From positions 91,210 through 155,209 of the forward strand of contig JAAWEL010000023.1 in assembly GCA_022794255.1 (NCBI GenBank): a DNA stretch of 64,000 bases, in the 5' to 3' direction. Positions 17,277-26,099 of the stretch are shown here, one piece after another. The DNA comes from Lachnospiraceae bacterium. Its GTDB lineage: Bacteria > Bacillota > Clostridia > Lachnospirales > Lachnospiraceae. The notes below the pieces were generated by a model. It was not told where the DNA came from. It saw only the letters and a list, made by a program, of their open reading frames with translations, and did not search any database. Position 1 is the first letter of the stretch. Every line of letters begins with the position of its first letter. Both the position numbers and the translations under genes were made by a program.

Positions 17277-19220
17277 ATGAAGAGAAAAATAAAGCTTGCT
17301 TTGATTGCAACCTATCCTACAATGGCAGAGATATTTGTGGATATTACAAAGGACAGGGGGGATTTGGAGGCCAGGAGCATTTATGCTTCTTTTGACCGGG
17401 CGGCTCAGATTGCCCGGGAGATGGAGCGGACTGGGGAGGTGGATGTGGTTTTAAGCCGGGGGGCAACAGCGGCTCAGATTCAGAGCTCGGTGGAGCTTCC
17501 GGTGATTTTTATTCCGATTACCCCTTTTGATGTGATTCAGGTGGTTCGCAAATTGGGGGCTTCTGTCCGCCGGATTGCTCTGATTCATTATATGAGGCAT
17601 GTGCCCGGGGTTCAGGAAATTGCAAAAATGTACAATATTCAGGTAGAAGAATACTCCTTTTTTAGCCAGAAGGATATTGAGGCGGCAGTGTATGATGCTT
17701 ATCGGAAGGGAATCCGCACCATTGTGGGGGGAGAGGTGTCGGTGCGGGTGGCTAAAAGTATGGGACTTAGTGGGTTTCAGGTCAGTGCTGGCAGGGAAGC
17801 AGTGGAACGGGCGGTGGAGGAGGCGCTGACGGTGTTTACGGAGAAACAAAAGGAGCGGAATAAGGCAGTTCAGATGAAGGCGGCCTATGACTCCTTAAAA
17901 GAAGGGGTTGTGGTGATGGATGAGGAGAAGCGGATTGTGGTGATGAATCGGGTGGCTGAGGAGCTTTTTGACCGAAAGTATAAGCTGGGAGATCGGGCTG
18001 GAACAGATGTAATCGGGGATAAATACTGGCAGCAATGTCAGGCGGGGAAGGAATGCAGTGTATATTTAAGGAAGATTAAAAAGGCTACCTATGGGGCAGC
18101 TCACATGCCAGTGACCAGAAAAAAACGGTTTATCGGGGTGGTGACCCGGTTGGAAGATGTGACCCGAACGCAGGAGATGGAGCAGAAGATCCGCAATGAG
18201 CTGCACTTAAAAGGCTTTGTGGCCAAATACAGGTTTGAGAATATTGTTACAGCTGATTCAGGTATGAAACGGGTTTTGCAGCAGGCCAGGGTGTATGCGG
18301 CCACAGATTCCTCCGTGCTGATTGAGGGAGAGTCAGGAACAGGAAAGGAGCTTTTGGCTCAAAGCATTCACAACGCCAGCTGCCGGGCGGATGGGCCTTT
18401 TGTGGCAGTCAACTGTGGAGCGATTCCGGAAAATCTTTTAGAGAGTGAGCTGTTTGGCTATGAAGCCGGATCCTTTACCGGGGCAAAAAAGGAAGGGAAG
18501 GCCGGGCTTTTTGAGCTGGCTCATAACGGTACCCTGTTTTTGGACGAGATTGGAGAAATATCAGGGAATGTTCAGACTCGGCTTTTAAGGGTATTGCAGG
18601 AGCGGGAGATTATGAGGGTGGGTGGGAGCCGGATCATCCCGGTCAATGTGCGGGTGATTAGTGCCACCAACCGGAACTTAAGGACATTTTCCCAGGAAGG
18701 AGGATTCCGGGGGGATCTGTATTATCGGCTGAATGTGCTTCATTTGTCGCTCCCCCCTCTGCGAAAGAGAATGGGAGATGTGCCGGTGTTAGCGGAGCGT
18801 TTTTTTAGGGAATATGGAAAAAATGAGGAGAAGCAGGCCCGGCGTCTAAAGGCAGTGATTCCGATTCTCACCTCTTATTCCTGGCCGGGCAATATTCGGG
18901 AGCTGCAAAACACCATGGAGCGATATGGGGTATTATCCGAGCTGATGGAGACGGAACGGATGGGGGAGGAAGAGCTGCGAGAGATCTTAGGAACCTCCCG
19001 CCAGGATGGGGCGGACAATACCATGCAGCTGGATATCCGGCTGGGAGGAGAGTTAAGTGAGATTGTTAAGCAGGTGGAGTGTGAGGTGGCAAAAAGGTAT
19101 TTGGAGGATTATGGAAATAATCAGGATCTGGCTGCCAAAGCTCTGGGAATCGGCAGGACGACCTTTTGGAGGAAATGTGGGGGAAAGGGGGAAGAAGCCC
19201 ACGGAAACAGCAGCAGATGA
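17277..19220 (+). CDS. PrpR-type sigma-54-dependent transcriptional activator
   Basis: A roughly 647-aa enhancer-binding protein. Domains in order: PrpR N-terminal sensory domain (about 1-190, starting KLALIATYPTMAEIFVDI), a PAS domain (about 210-310), the sigma-54-interaction AAA+ domain (about 330-560; Walker A GESGTGKE, the GAFTGA-type loop as GSFTGA at 398-403, Walker B LFLDEIG, WPGNIREL), and a C-terminal Fis-type helix-turn-helix (NQDLAAKALGIGRTTFWRK). PrpR-type sensory domains often bind a pathway intermediate or acyl-CoA. I set the start at ATG 17277 (GTG 17274 also possible) behind GGAGG; the frame extends to 17133, but that stretch runs into the divergent promoter region. It is the obvious activator for the three -24/-12 promoters. 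Confidence 0.92.
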   Translation: MKRKIKLALIATYPTMAEIFVDITKDRGDLEARSIYASFDRAAQIAREMERTGEVDVVLSRGATAAQIQSSVELPVIFIPITPFDVIQVVRKLGASVRRIALIHYMRHVPGVQEIAKMYNIQVEEYSFFSQKDIEAAVYDAYRKGIRTIVGGEVSVRVAKSMGLSGFQVSAGREAVERAVEEALTVFTEKQKERNKAVQMKAAYDSLKEGVVVMDEEKRIVVMNRVAEELFDRKYKLGDRAGTDVIGDKYWQQCQAGKECSVYLRKIKKATYGAAHMPVTRKKRFIGVVTRLEDVTRTQEMEQKIRNELHLKGFVAKYRFENIVTADSGMKRVLQQARVYAATDSSVLIEGESGTGKELLAQSIHNASCRADGPFVAVNCGAIPENLLESELFGYEAGSFTGAKKEGKAGLFELAHNGTLFLDEIGEISGNVQTRLLRVLQEREIMRVGGSRIIPVNVRVISATNRNLRTFSQEGGFRGDLYYRLNVLHLSLPPLRKRMGDVPVLAERFFREYGKNEEKQARRLKAVIPILTSYSWPGNIRELQNTMERYGVLSELMETERMGEEELREILGTSRQDGADNTMQLDIRLGGELSEIVKQVECEVAKRYLEDYGNNQDLAAKALGIGRTTFWRKCGGKGEEAHGNSSR

Positions 19221-19258
19221 TGATAGGGGATTTTGCAATCAATGAAAAGGCTGAGGTT

Positions 19259-19274
19259 TGGCACGCCATTTGCT
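19259..19274 (+). promoter_or_regulatory. sigma-54 (-24/-12) promoter of the CoA-transferase operon
   Basis: TGGCACG-CCAT-TTGCT is a full consensus RpoN site. It lies 59 bp before the CoA-transferase start and 39 bp after the activator gene, so the activator can switch on the adjacent operon. Confidence 0.93.
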
Positions 19275-19332
19275 TTGTAGAGAAAGTGAAAATATAATTT
19301 TTCACATTATCATTCTTTACGGAGGTGTTAAG

Positions 19333-20529
19333 ATGGCAGAACTACAAGGAGCACTGGAAGGAGTTGTGGTACTAGACCTAAGCCGGGTTCTGGCAGGGCC
19401 TTACTGCAGCATGATTCTTGCTGATATGGGGGCTGAGGTGATTAAGCTGGAGGTGCCGGGCACTGGGGACGATACCCGGGGCTTCCCTCCCTTTAAGGAT
19501 GGAAAGAGCGGCTATTTTATGAACATGAACCGCAACAAAAAAGGAATCACTTTGAACTTAAAAAAGGGGAAAGATACTTTTTTGGAGTTAGTAAAAAAGG
19601 CAGATATCCTGATTGAGAATTACCGTCCAGGGACCATGGAAAAGCTGGGAATCGGCTATGAGGAGCTGAAAAAGATCAATCCGAAGCTGGTGTACGGTTG
19701 TATTTCCGGGTTCGGTCATTATGGCCCTTACTCAAAACGTCCAGGCTACGATATTGTGGGACAGGCCATGAGCGGGATCATGAGTGTCACCGGATGGCCG
19801 GATGGAGAGGCGACCCGGGCCGGGGCGCCGATTTCGGATACAGTGTCAGGGATTTCTCTGGTGGCTGGAGTGCTAGGAGCGCTTCACTATGCCCAAAGAA
19901 CCGGAATCGGGCAGAAGGTGGATATAGCTCTGGTAGACAGCTTAGTAAGCGTGATGCAGATTATCAACCAGATCTATCTGATCGGAGGCAGGATTCCGGG
20001 GCGCTCCGGCAATGCCTACGAGTCCACAGCTCCCTATGACACATTCCCCACTAAGGACGGGCAGCATGTGGTGATCGGCGTGGCCAATGACAAGTTTTGG
20101 AAGGCTATCTGCGAGCTGGTGGGGCGGGAGGAGCTGATCGATGACCCGGATATGGCCAAGAACAAAGACCGGGTAAAGAACCGGGAAAAGATCAAGTTAG
20201 TAGTGACAAAGTGGACTATGACAAAGACGGCTAAAGAGCTGGTGGACACGCTGTTGGAGGCCGGGCTTCCAACAGCACCGATTTACAATGTAAAGCAGGT
20301 GACGGAGGATCCTCATATTGCCGGAGCCAGGAACATGTTTGTGGAGGTGGAGGCCCCGGAGGTTGGAACGATCAAAGTGACCAACTCTCACATCAAGATG
20401 TCTGAGACAAAAACCGGCTTTCGGAGCCCGGCTCCTGCGCTGGGACAGCATAATGAAGAAATATACTGTGGGATGCTGGGATATTCCAAGGAAAAGCTGC
20501 AGCAGATGAAGGAAGAAGGGGTAATCTGA
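19333..20529 (+). CDS. CaiB/BaiF-type (class III) CoA-transferase
   Basis: Transfers CoA between carboxylic acids. The 398-aa protein has the family opening LEGVVVLDLSRVLAGPYCSM, NRNKKGITLNL, and the nucleophilic aspartate at D169 in PISDTVSG, the same position as the catalytic Asp169 of formyl-CoA transferase. The length is normal. The ATG has a CGGAGGTG site. The stop overlaps the next start by one base (TGATG). It probably activates a dicarboxylic or hydroxy acid for the lyase encoded next; the substrate is not known. Confidence 0.93.
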   Translation: MAELQGALEGVVVLDLSRVLAGPYCSMILADMGAEVIKLEVPGTGDDTRGFPPFKDGKSGYFMNMNRNKKGITLNLKKGKDTFLELVKKADILIENYRPGTMEKLGIGYEELKKINPKLVYGCISGFGHYGPYSKRPGYDIVGQAMSGIMSVTGWPDGEATRAGAPISDTVSGISLVAGVLGALHYAQRTGIGQKVDIALVDSLVSVMQIINQIYLIGGRIPGRSGNAYESTAPYDTFPTKDGQHVVIGVANDKFWKAICELVGREELIDDPDMAKNKDRVKNREKIKLVVTKWTMTKTAKELVDTLLEAGLPTAPIYNVKQVTEDPHIAGARNMFVEVEAPEVGTIKVTNSHIKMSETKTGFRSPAPALGQHNEEIYCGMLGYSKEKLQQMKEEGVI

Positions 20530-21524
20530 TGGGAATGGCAAAAAATGTGACTTTGGTGGAGGTGGGACCCAGGGACGGGTTCCAGAATGTGAAGACAAAG
20601 ATTCCCACAAAGGATAAGATCGCCATCATCCAGGGGATGATCCGGGCAGGCGTAAGGCAGATGGAGATCACATCCTTTGTCAATCCCAAATGGCTGCCGC
20701 AGATGGCGGACGCCGTTTGTGTGACAGAGACTATTCTTAAAGAGGCGCCAAAGAATTTTCGGGCCATCGCCCTGGCCCCTAATGCAAAAGGGGTACAAAA
20801 TGCAGTGTCTGCTGGCCTTATGGATGTGACTTATGTTTTATCAGCCAGTGAATCCCACAATCATAAAAATGTCAACCGTCCTATTGAGAAGTCCTTGGAA
20901 GAGCTGACGGAAATTCGCAAGACTTATAGTGATATCCATATCCGGGTATCTTTAGCAGTCAGCTTTGGCTGTCCTTTTGAGGGAAAAGTTTCCTTGGGTC
21001 AGGTGATGGGGGTGGTGGAGTCCATAAAAAAAGCAGGGATAAAGGAAATTGTGCTCTGTGATACCATCGGGGTGGCCAATCCCTTACAGATAAGAGAGAT
21101 GGTGAAGGAGGTTTGCAGCCGATTTTCGGATGTGACCTTCGGATTACATATTCATGACACCAGAGGTATGGGGCTTTCCAATATTTATGCCGGACTTTTG
21201 GAGGGAATCCGAATCTTTGAGACCAGTATCGGAGGTCTGGGAGGCTGTCCTTTTGCCCCGGGAAGCGCCGGGAATACAGCCACAGAGGATATGCTAAATA
21301 TGCTGACCGGCATGGGAATTTTCCATGGGATCGATTTGGATGCTTATCTGAAAACCGTGGAGCTTGTGAAGAAGGTGGTGGATGTACCCTTGACTGGGCG
21401 GATTTCTTGTATGTGTCGATCCGTTTCCCAGGACGAAGGGCCACTGGAAAGAGGACCGAGTATAAGCGGCGGTTCAGATGGAATCAGGAGTTTGATGGGA
21501 AAAGGAATCAAAAGTATAAAATAG
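20529..21524 (+). CDS. HMG-CoA lyase family enzyme (3-hydroxy-3-methylacyl-CoA lyase-like)
   Basis: A DRE-TIM metallolyase of 331 aa that cleaves a tertiary 3-hydroxyacyl-CoA by retro-Claisen reaction. Motifs: VEVGPRDGFQN (catalytic Arg-Asp), HIHDTRGMG (metal histidines), and the glycine-rich active-site loop GGLGGCPFAPGSAGN with catalytic C240. HMG-CoA lyase makes acetyl-CoA and acetoacetate. In this operon, with an aconitase-family hydratase and a PrpF-type isomerase, a 2-hydroxy-2-alkylsuccinyl-CoA such as citramalyl-CoA is an equally reasonable substrate (inference). It is translationally coupled to the CoA-transferase. Confidence 0.9.
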   Translation: MGMAKNVTLVEVGPRDGFQNVKTKIPTKDKIAIIQGMIRAGVRQMEITSFVNPKWLPQMADAVCVTETILKEAPKNFRAIALAPNAKGVQNAVSAGLMDVTYVLSASESHNHKNVNRPIEKSLEELTEIRKTYSDIHIRVSLAVSFGCPFEGKVSLGQVMGVVESIKKAGIKEIVLCDTIGVANPLQIREMVKEVCSRFSDVTFGLHIHDTRGMGLSNIYAGLLEGIRIFETSIGGLGGCPFAPGSAGNTATEDMLNMLTGMGIFHGIDLDAYLKTVELVKKVVDVPLTGRISCMCRSVSQDEGPLERGPSISGGSDGIRSLMGKGIKSIK

Positions 21525-21548
21525 AACAAAACAGGGAGGAAGAAAAAA

Positions 21549-22958
21549 ATGCAAGCAAAAAATGAGATTAGCTATAAGGAGTACATCGCAGCTTATGTGG
21601 AGCGGGCGAGAAAAGCTCAGGCTGTGATTCAGCATTACTCTCAGGAACAGGTAGATAAGCTGGCAGCAGTCATCGCTTATCATATGACCCGGCCGGATAC
21701 GGAGGCAGAGCTGGCCCGGCTGGCGCTTGAGGAGACAGAGCTTGGGGATTACGATTCCAAGGTGGCTAAGGTGGAGAAAAAGGTCAAAGGCTTGTATATG
21801 GAGATCAAGCATGAGAAAACCGTAGGCATTGTGGAGGAGTTTCCGGAGAGGGGGATGCGCCGTATCAAAAAGCCGGTGGGGGTAATTGGTTCTCTGATTC
21901 CCAGCACCCAGCCGGAGCTGATTCCTATTACCACTGCTATTTGTGTGGTCAAAAGCCGCAACGCGGTGATCTTTGCTCCTCATCCGAGAGGTAAAAAAAC
22001 CACTTTTGAGACAGTTGAGAAAATGCGCACCCTTTTAAAGGTCAATGGCTGCCCGGAGGATATATTGCAGTGTGTGGATTTGGTGAAGGTTCCGGTGACG
22101 AACGAGCTGATGAAGCAGTCCGACCTGGTGATTGCCACCGGCGGTGCAGGTATGGTAGAGGCGGCATATTCCTCTGGCACTCCCGCCTACGGTGTGGGTG
22201 CGGGAAATGCTATCATGGCCATTGATGATACAGCAGACCTTTTGGATGCCGCCCACAAGATTATGCAAAGCAAGACCGGTGACTTAGCGGCTGGATGCTC
22301 CTGCGATAATGCGTTGGTGATCTTTGAGCGTGTGTATGATGAGATGATAACGGCTCTTAAGGCAGAGGGCGGATATCTGGCAAAGCCGGAGGAGCATGAC
22401 AAGATTCAGAAGGCGATTTTCCCCGAATGGCCGCAAAATCATAATCTGAACCGTGACATAGTGGCAAAACCGATTGACGTGATCGCTAGGCTGGCTGGAA
22501 TCTCCTTGCCGGAGGGAACCAAATTTATCATGGTGGAGGAGACTGGCTCCGGTGCGGATTATCCTCTGTCTGGAGAGAAGCTGTGTATGGTGCTGACCAT
22601 TTATAAATGTAAGGATATTGAGGGAGCGATTGCACGGACAAACGCCAACCATGCCTATTCGGGGGCAGGCCATTCTTGCGGCATTTATTCGAAAAATGAG
22701 GATAATATTGTGAAATATGCCATGGAGACGCATACCTGCCGGGTGAACAACAATCTGCCCAACAGTGTGGTCAACACTGGTGACTGGAATGCCGGGCATC
22801 CCTTCTCCCCGTCATTAGGTTGTGGTACCTTTGGAGGAAATATTGCCTCTGAGAATATTCAGTTGAAGCATTATATGAACGATACCTGGCTGGCTACAGA
22901 GATTCACCGGGCAGTGCCAACAGACGAGGAATTGTTTGGGGATACCGGGGTGATGTGA
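21549..22958 (+). CDS. CoA-acylating aldehyde dehydrogenase
   Basis: Interconverts an aldehyde, CoA and NAD(P)+ with an acyl-CoA. At 469 aa it is the length of stand-alone acylating enzymes, with no alcohol dehydrogenase domain and no N-terminal encapsulation peptide. Motifs: KKPVGVIGSLIPSTQPELIP, VIFAPHPRG, ATGGAGMVEAAYSSGTPAYG, and the cysteine pair C250/C252 in GCSCDN near the catalytic thiol position. Overall it resembles the SauS-type acylating sulfoacetaldehyde dehydrogenases as well as EutE/PduP-type enzymes, so the aldehyde cannot be named. It follows the lyase by 24 bp. Confidence 0.92.
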   Translation: MQAKNEISYKEYIAAYVERARKAQAVIQHYSQEQVDKLAAVIAYHMTRPDTEAELARLALEETELGDYDSKVAKVEKKVKGLYMEIKHEKTVGIVEEFPERGMRRIKKPVGVIGSLIPSTQPELIPITTAICVVKSRNAVIFAPHPRGKKTTFETVEKMRTLLKVNGCPEDILQCVDLVKVPVTNELMKQSDLVIATGGAGMVEAAYSSGTPAYGVGAGNAIMAIDDTADLLDAAHKIMQSKTGDLAAGCSCDNALVIFERVYDEMITALKAEGGYLAKPEEHDKIQKAIFPEWPQNHNLNRDIVAKPIDVIARLAGISLPEGTKFIMVEETGSGADYPLSGEKLCMVLTIYKCKDIEGAIARTNANHAYSGAGHSCGIYSKNEDNIVKYAMETHTCRVNNNLPNSVVNTGDWNAGHPFSPSLGCGTFGGNIASENIQLKHYMNDTWLATEIHRAVPTDEELFGDTGVM

Positions 22959-23032
22959 CAGGTCAGCAGTTTGTCTCCTGTTTGGCAAATCAGTATCAGG
23001 AGACCGAATACACACATAGAAAGGAACAAAGA

Positions 23033-24211
23033 ATGCATCCGGAAATGAAAGAGATGAAATGTTCGATTATGCGGGGAGGAACCAGCAAGGGTATTTTTAT
23101 CATGGAGAATGAACTGCCCATGGAGCCATCAGAAAGGGATGATGTGATCTGCAGGGTGTTCGGCAGCCCGGATATCCGACAGATTGACGGGCTTGGCGGT
23201 GCAGATGTGCTGACTAGCAAGCTGGCCATTGTGGGACCTTCAGACAGGGAGGACGCAGATGTGGATTACACCTTCGGGCAGGTCAGCTTTGAAAAGAAAT
23301 TTATTGATTATAAAGGAAACTGCGGGAATATCTCTGCGGCGGTAGGACCCTTTGCCATAGATAAAGGCCTGGTAAAGGCGGTGGAGCCGGTGACTCTGGT
23401 GCGGATTCATCTGACCAACAGCCATCAGATCCTGGTGGCGGAGGTTCCGGTGAAGAATGGCCGGGCCGTGGTAAATGGAAACTGCCACATTGATGGGGTG
23501 CCGGGGACGGGGGCGGCCATCCGCTTGGACTGGTCCGGCATCACAGGGACTGTGTGCGGGAAGCTTCTTCCCACTGGCAATCCCAGGGATATATTCTGTA
23601 TTGACGGTAAAGATTATGAGGTATCTTTGGTGGATGCGGGAAATCCCTTAATCTTCATTCGGGCAGAGAGCCTTGGTATGAAGGGGACAGAGACTCCGGC
23701 TCAGATCGAGAGTGATCCGGTGCGAATGGCTTTGATCGAGAAGCTGCGGGGAGAAGCAGCAGTCCGGTTTGGACTGGTGGATAGGCCTGAGAAGGCCAGG
23801 GAGGAAAGCCCTTACAATCCTTTCTTTGCCATTGTAAGTCCGGCGGCAGATTATACCTGCTTTAATGGAATCCAGGTAAAGAAGGAAGATGTGGATCTTG
23901 TGTCCCGTCTGGTGTTTATGTTGCACATGCACAAGGCCTATCCGATTACAGGTACAGTCTGCACCGGAGCAGCTATGCGGATTTCGGGAAGCATTCCCTG
24001 GGAGCTTATGAGGGAGGAGGCGAAAAACCGTTCTGAACTTCGGATCGGACATCCGACAGGAGTGATTTTTGTGGAGGCAGATGCCAAGAGGGATGAAACG
24101 AGAGAGGCAGGGATACAAATAAAGAGCATTAAGGTAATCCGAACAGCCCGGATGATTATGGACGGAATCGTATATGTGAGCAAGGACGAATCAGGAAGGG
24201 AACCGGATTGA
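23033..24211 (+). CDS. PrpF-like isomerase (methylaconitate / methylitaconate type)
   Basis: A 392-aa protein of the PrpF family, whose members shift or isomerise the double bond of unsaturated di- and tricarboxylates (2-methylaconitate isomerase, 3-methylitaconate isomerase, oxalomesaconate tautomerase). Visible signatures: MRGGTSKGIF at the N-terminus, KGNCGNISAAVGPFAID carrying a conserved cysteine, GVPGTGAAIRLDW, and GHPTGVI near the C-terminus. I start at ATG 23033 with AGGAA six bases upstream; an upstream in-frame codon at 22955 would overlap the dehydrogenase gene and add unrelated residues. Its neighbours are LeuC/LeuD-like subunits, the same partnership as in methylitaconate/dimethylmaleate metabolism. 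Confidence 0.9.
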   Translation: MHPEMKEMKCSIMRGGTSKGIFIMENELPMEPSERDDVICRVFGSPDIRQIDGLGGADVLTSKLAIVGPSDREDADVDYTFGQVSFEKKFIDYKGNCGNISAAVGPFAIDKGLVKAVEPVTLVRIHLTNSHQILVAEVPVKNGRAVVNGNCHIDGVPGTGAAIRLDWSGITGTVCGKLLPTGNPRDIFCIDGKDYEVSLVDAGNPLIFIRAESLGMKGTETPAQIESDPVRMALIEKLRGEAAVRFGLVDRPEKAREESPYNPFFAIVSPAADYTCFNGIQVKKEDVDLVSRLVFMLHMHKAYPITGTVCTGAAMRISGSIPWELMREEAKNRSELRIGHPTGVIFVEADAKRDETREAGIQIKSIKVIRTARMIMDGIVYVSKDESGREPD

Positions 24212-24253
24212 AGAGAGAAGCGGTGACTACAGAAAGAAGGGAGTTGGCAGAAA

Positions 24254-25528
24254 GTGGGAAAAACCATGTCAGAAAAAATTTTGGCCCATGCTTCCGGACA
24301 GAGGGAGGTTTCTGCTGGAGATATTGTATGGGCCAGGGTAGACCGGGCCATGATGGATGATATTTTAGGTCCCCGGGTGGAGATTGCCCAGCATATGAAG
24401 GAGATCAAAGATCAGGTGTGGGATCCGGAAAAGGTGGTTATCATATCGGATCACTATACGCCTCCGGCCAGTATCCATCAGGCGGAGATTGTTAAATTCA
24501 CCAGGGACTGGGCCAGGGAGCATGGGATACGGCAGTATTTTGAATTTGTGGGACCGTGCCATCAGATCATGGCAGAGCATGGCTTTATTCGCCCGGGAAG
24601 CATTGTGGTGGGAACGGATTCTCACACCTGCATGGGCGGTGCTTTGGGAGCATTTGCCACAGGAATCGGCTCCACAGAGATGATGGGAGTTCTGATTAAG
24701 GGAATCATATGGCTGAGAGTGCCGGAGACGATCCGGGTGATTTGGGAAGGGAGATTGCCGGAATATGTGATGGCCAAGGATATTTCTTTAAAGACGATCG
24801 GAACCATAGGCCATGCAGGTGCAACTTATAAAGCGGTGGAATATGTGGGGAATGGGATCCGCAACCTTCCTGTTGACGAGCGTATGGCGATCAGCAATAT
24901 GGCCGTGGAGATGGGAGCCAAGGTAGGGCTTATGGAGCCGGATGACAAGATACGTAAGTTTTTGGAGGAGCATGGAGTGAGAGAAGGAGTACAAAAGGAG
25001 GATTATGCTTTAAAGAGTGACGAGGACGCCGTGTTTTGTGAAACCTTTTCTTTCCATGTCAGAGACTTAAAGCCTATGGTGGCATGTCCGCATCAGGTGG
25101 ACAATGTGACGGAGGCTGTCAATGTGGCTGGTACGCCTGTTAATCAGGCTTACATCGGCTCTTGTACCGGAGGACGCTATCATGATCTTCTCATGGCAGC
25201 CAGGCTTTTAAATGGAAGAAAGGTGGCTAAGGGAGTACGGCTTTTGGTGTCACCAGCTTCGGATGAGATCTGGAGAAGGGCTGACCGGGACGGGCTTTTG
25301 CATATTTTAGCAGAGGCAGGGGCTGTGGTCTTAGGGCCTACCTGTGGAGTATGCGTGGGGCTTCATTCCGGAATGATTGCCGCCGGGGAGAATTGTATTT
25401 CCTCTTCCAACCGAAACTTTATTGGCCGGATGGGAAGCAGGGAGGCGGGAATTTATCTGGCTTCCCCTCTGACGGTGGCAGCCAGTGCCTTAACCGGATG
25501 TATCACCGACCCCAGGGAAGTCATTTGA
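24254..25528 (+). CDS. aconitase-family hydratase, large subunit (LeuC/HacA/DmdA-like)
   Basis: A 424-aa [4Fe-4S] hydro-lyase large subunit of the short LeuC2/homoaconitase/dimethylmaleate-hydratase type. Cluster cysteines are C304 (GSCTGGRYHDL), C364 and C367 (GPTCGVC). TDSHTCMGGALGAFATGIGSTE is the usual substrate/cluster block. The GTG start at 24254 is preferred because the resulting MGKTMSEKILA matches the conserved family opening; ATG 24266 is an alternative. The small subunit follows 31 bp later. Outside a leucine operon and beside PrpF, CoA-transferase and lyase genes, it more likely hydrates a branched unsaturated dicarboxylate than isopropylmaleate. Confidence 0.9.
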   Translation: MGKTMSEKILAHASGQREVSAGDIVWARVDRAMMDDILGPRVEIAQHMKEIKDQVWDPEKVVIISDHYTPPASIHQAEIVKFTRDWAREHGIRQYFEFVGPCHQIMAEHGFIRPGSIVVGTDSHTCMGGALGAFATGIGSTEMMGVLIKGIIWLRVPETIRVIWEGRLPEYVMAKDISLKTIGTIGHAGATYKAVEYVGNGIRNLPVDERMAISNMAVEMGAKVGLMEPDDKIRKFLEEHGVREGVQKEDYALKSDEDAVFCETFSFHVRDLKPMVACPHQVDNVTEAVNVAGTPVNQAYIGSCTGGRYHDLLMAARLLNGRKVAKGVRLLVSPASDEIWRRADRDGLLHILAEAGAVVLGPTCGVCVGLHSGMIAAGENCISSSNRNFIGRMGSREAGIYLASPLTVAASALTGCITDPREVI

Positions 25529-25559
25529 TAACGATATTGAAACCATGTGAGGAGGAAGG

Positions 25560-26042
25560 ATGAACACAGGAAAAGCCATAAAGTTTGGGGATGATATCAA
25601 CACGGATATCATTTCTCCACCTCAATATATGGAACTGGGAATCGAAGAAAGTGCAAAGTATGCCATGAGCGCTCTGGATCCGGACTTTGCAGAGAAGGCG
25701 AAAGAGAATCCGATTCTTGTAGCGGGGAAAAATTTCGGTTCCGGTTCCAGCCGGGAGACCTCACCTCTATCCCTGAAATATCTGGGAGTGAAGGTCATTG
25801 TGGCAGAATTTTTTGCCCGGATCTTTTACCGGAATTGTATCAATGTGGGACTGCTTGTAGTAGAATGCAAAGAGGCAGCCCGGATTTGTACGGGCGATGA
25901 GCTGTTAATCGATTTTTTGGCAGGTCAAATTAAGAATCTGACTACAGGGGAAATGTATGCCTGCAGCCGGATTCCGGAGCATTTGATCTGTCTGATTGAG
26001 GCGGGCGGGTTGGTGAATTATCTGAAGGAAGAAGGAAGCTGA
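25560..26042 (+). CDS. aconitase-family hydratase, small subunit (LeuD/HacB/DmdB-like)
   Basis: The 160-aa swivelling small subunit partner of the preceding protein. It has GDDINTDIISPPQYM at the start and the substrate-carboxylate loop GKNFGSGSSRE, then AEFFARIFYRNCINVGL, all as in LeuD-type subunits. In isopropylmalate isomerase the loop between the first helices helps set specificity; here it reads YMELGIEESAKYAM, which does not by itself reveal the substrate. The start codon has a GGAGGAAGG site. Confidence 0.92.
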   Translation: MNTGKAIKFGDDINTDIISPPQYMELGIEESAKYAMSALDPDFAEKAKENPILVAGKNFGSGSSRETSPLSLKYLGVKVIVAEFFARIFYRNCINVGLLVVECKEAARICTGDELLIDFLAGQIKNLTTGEMYACSRIPEHLICLIEAGGLVNYLKEEGS

Positions 26043-26099
26043 CTCCGGGAAAGGCCAAAATACAAGACTTTGGAGACAGAATATGGAGGTTGAAGGAAG

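Noticed and set aside
5676..22958. GRE-type bacterial microcompartment locus
   Set aside because: There are no shell-protein genes anywhere in the window, and the GRE and aldehyde dehydrogenase begin directly with their catalytic domains, without encapsulation peptides.
24254..26042. LeuC/LeuD as the leucine biosynthesis isomerase
   Set aside because: No leuA or leuB is present, and the genes sit in a sigma-54 catabolic operon next to a PrpF-type isomerase. The protein family alone cannot exclude it, but the context argues against it.
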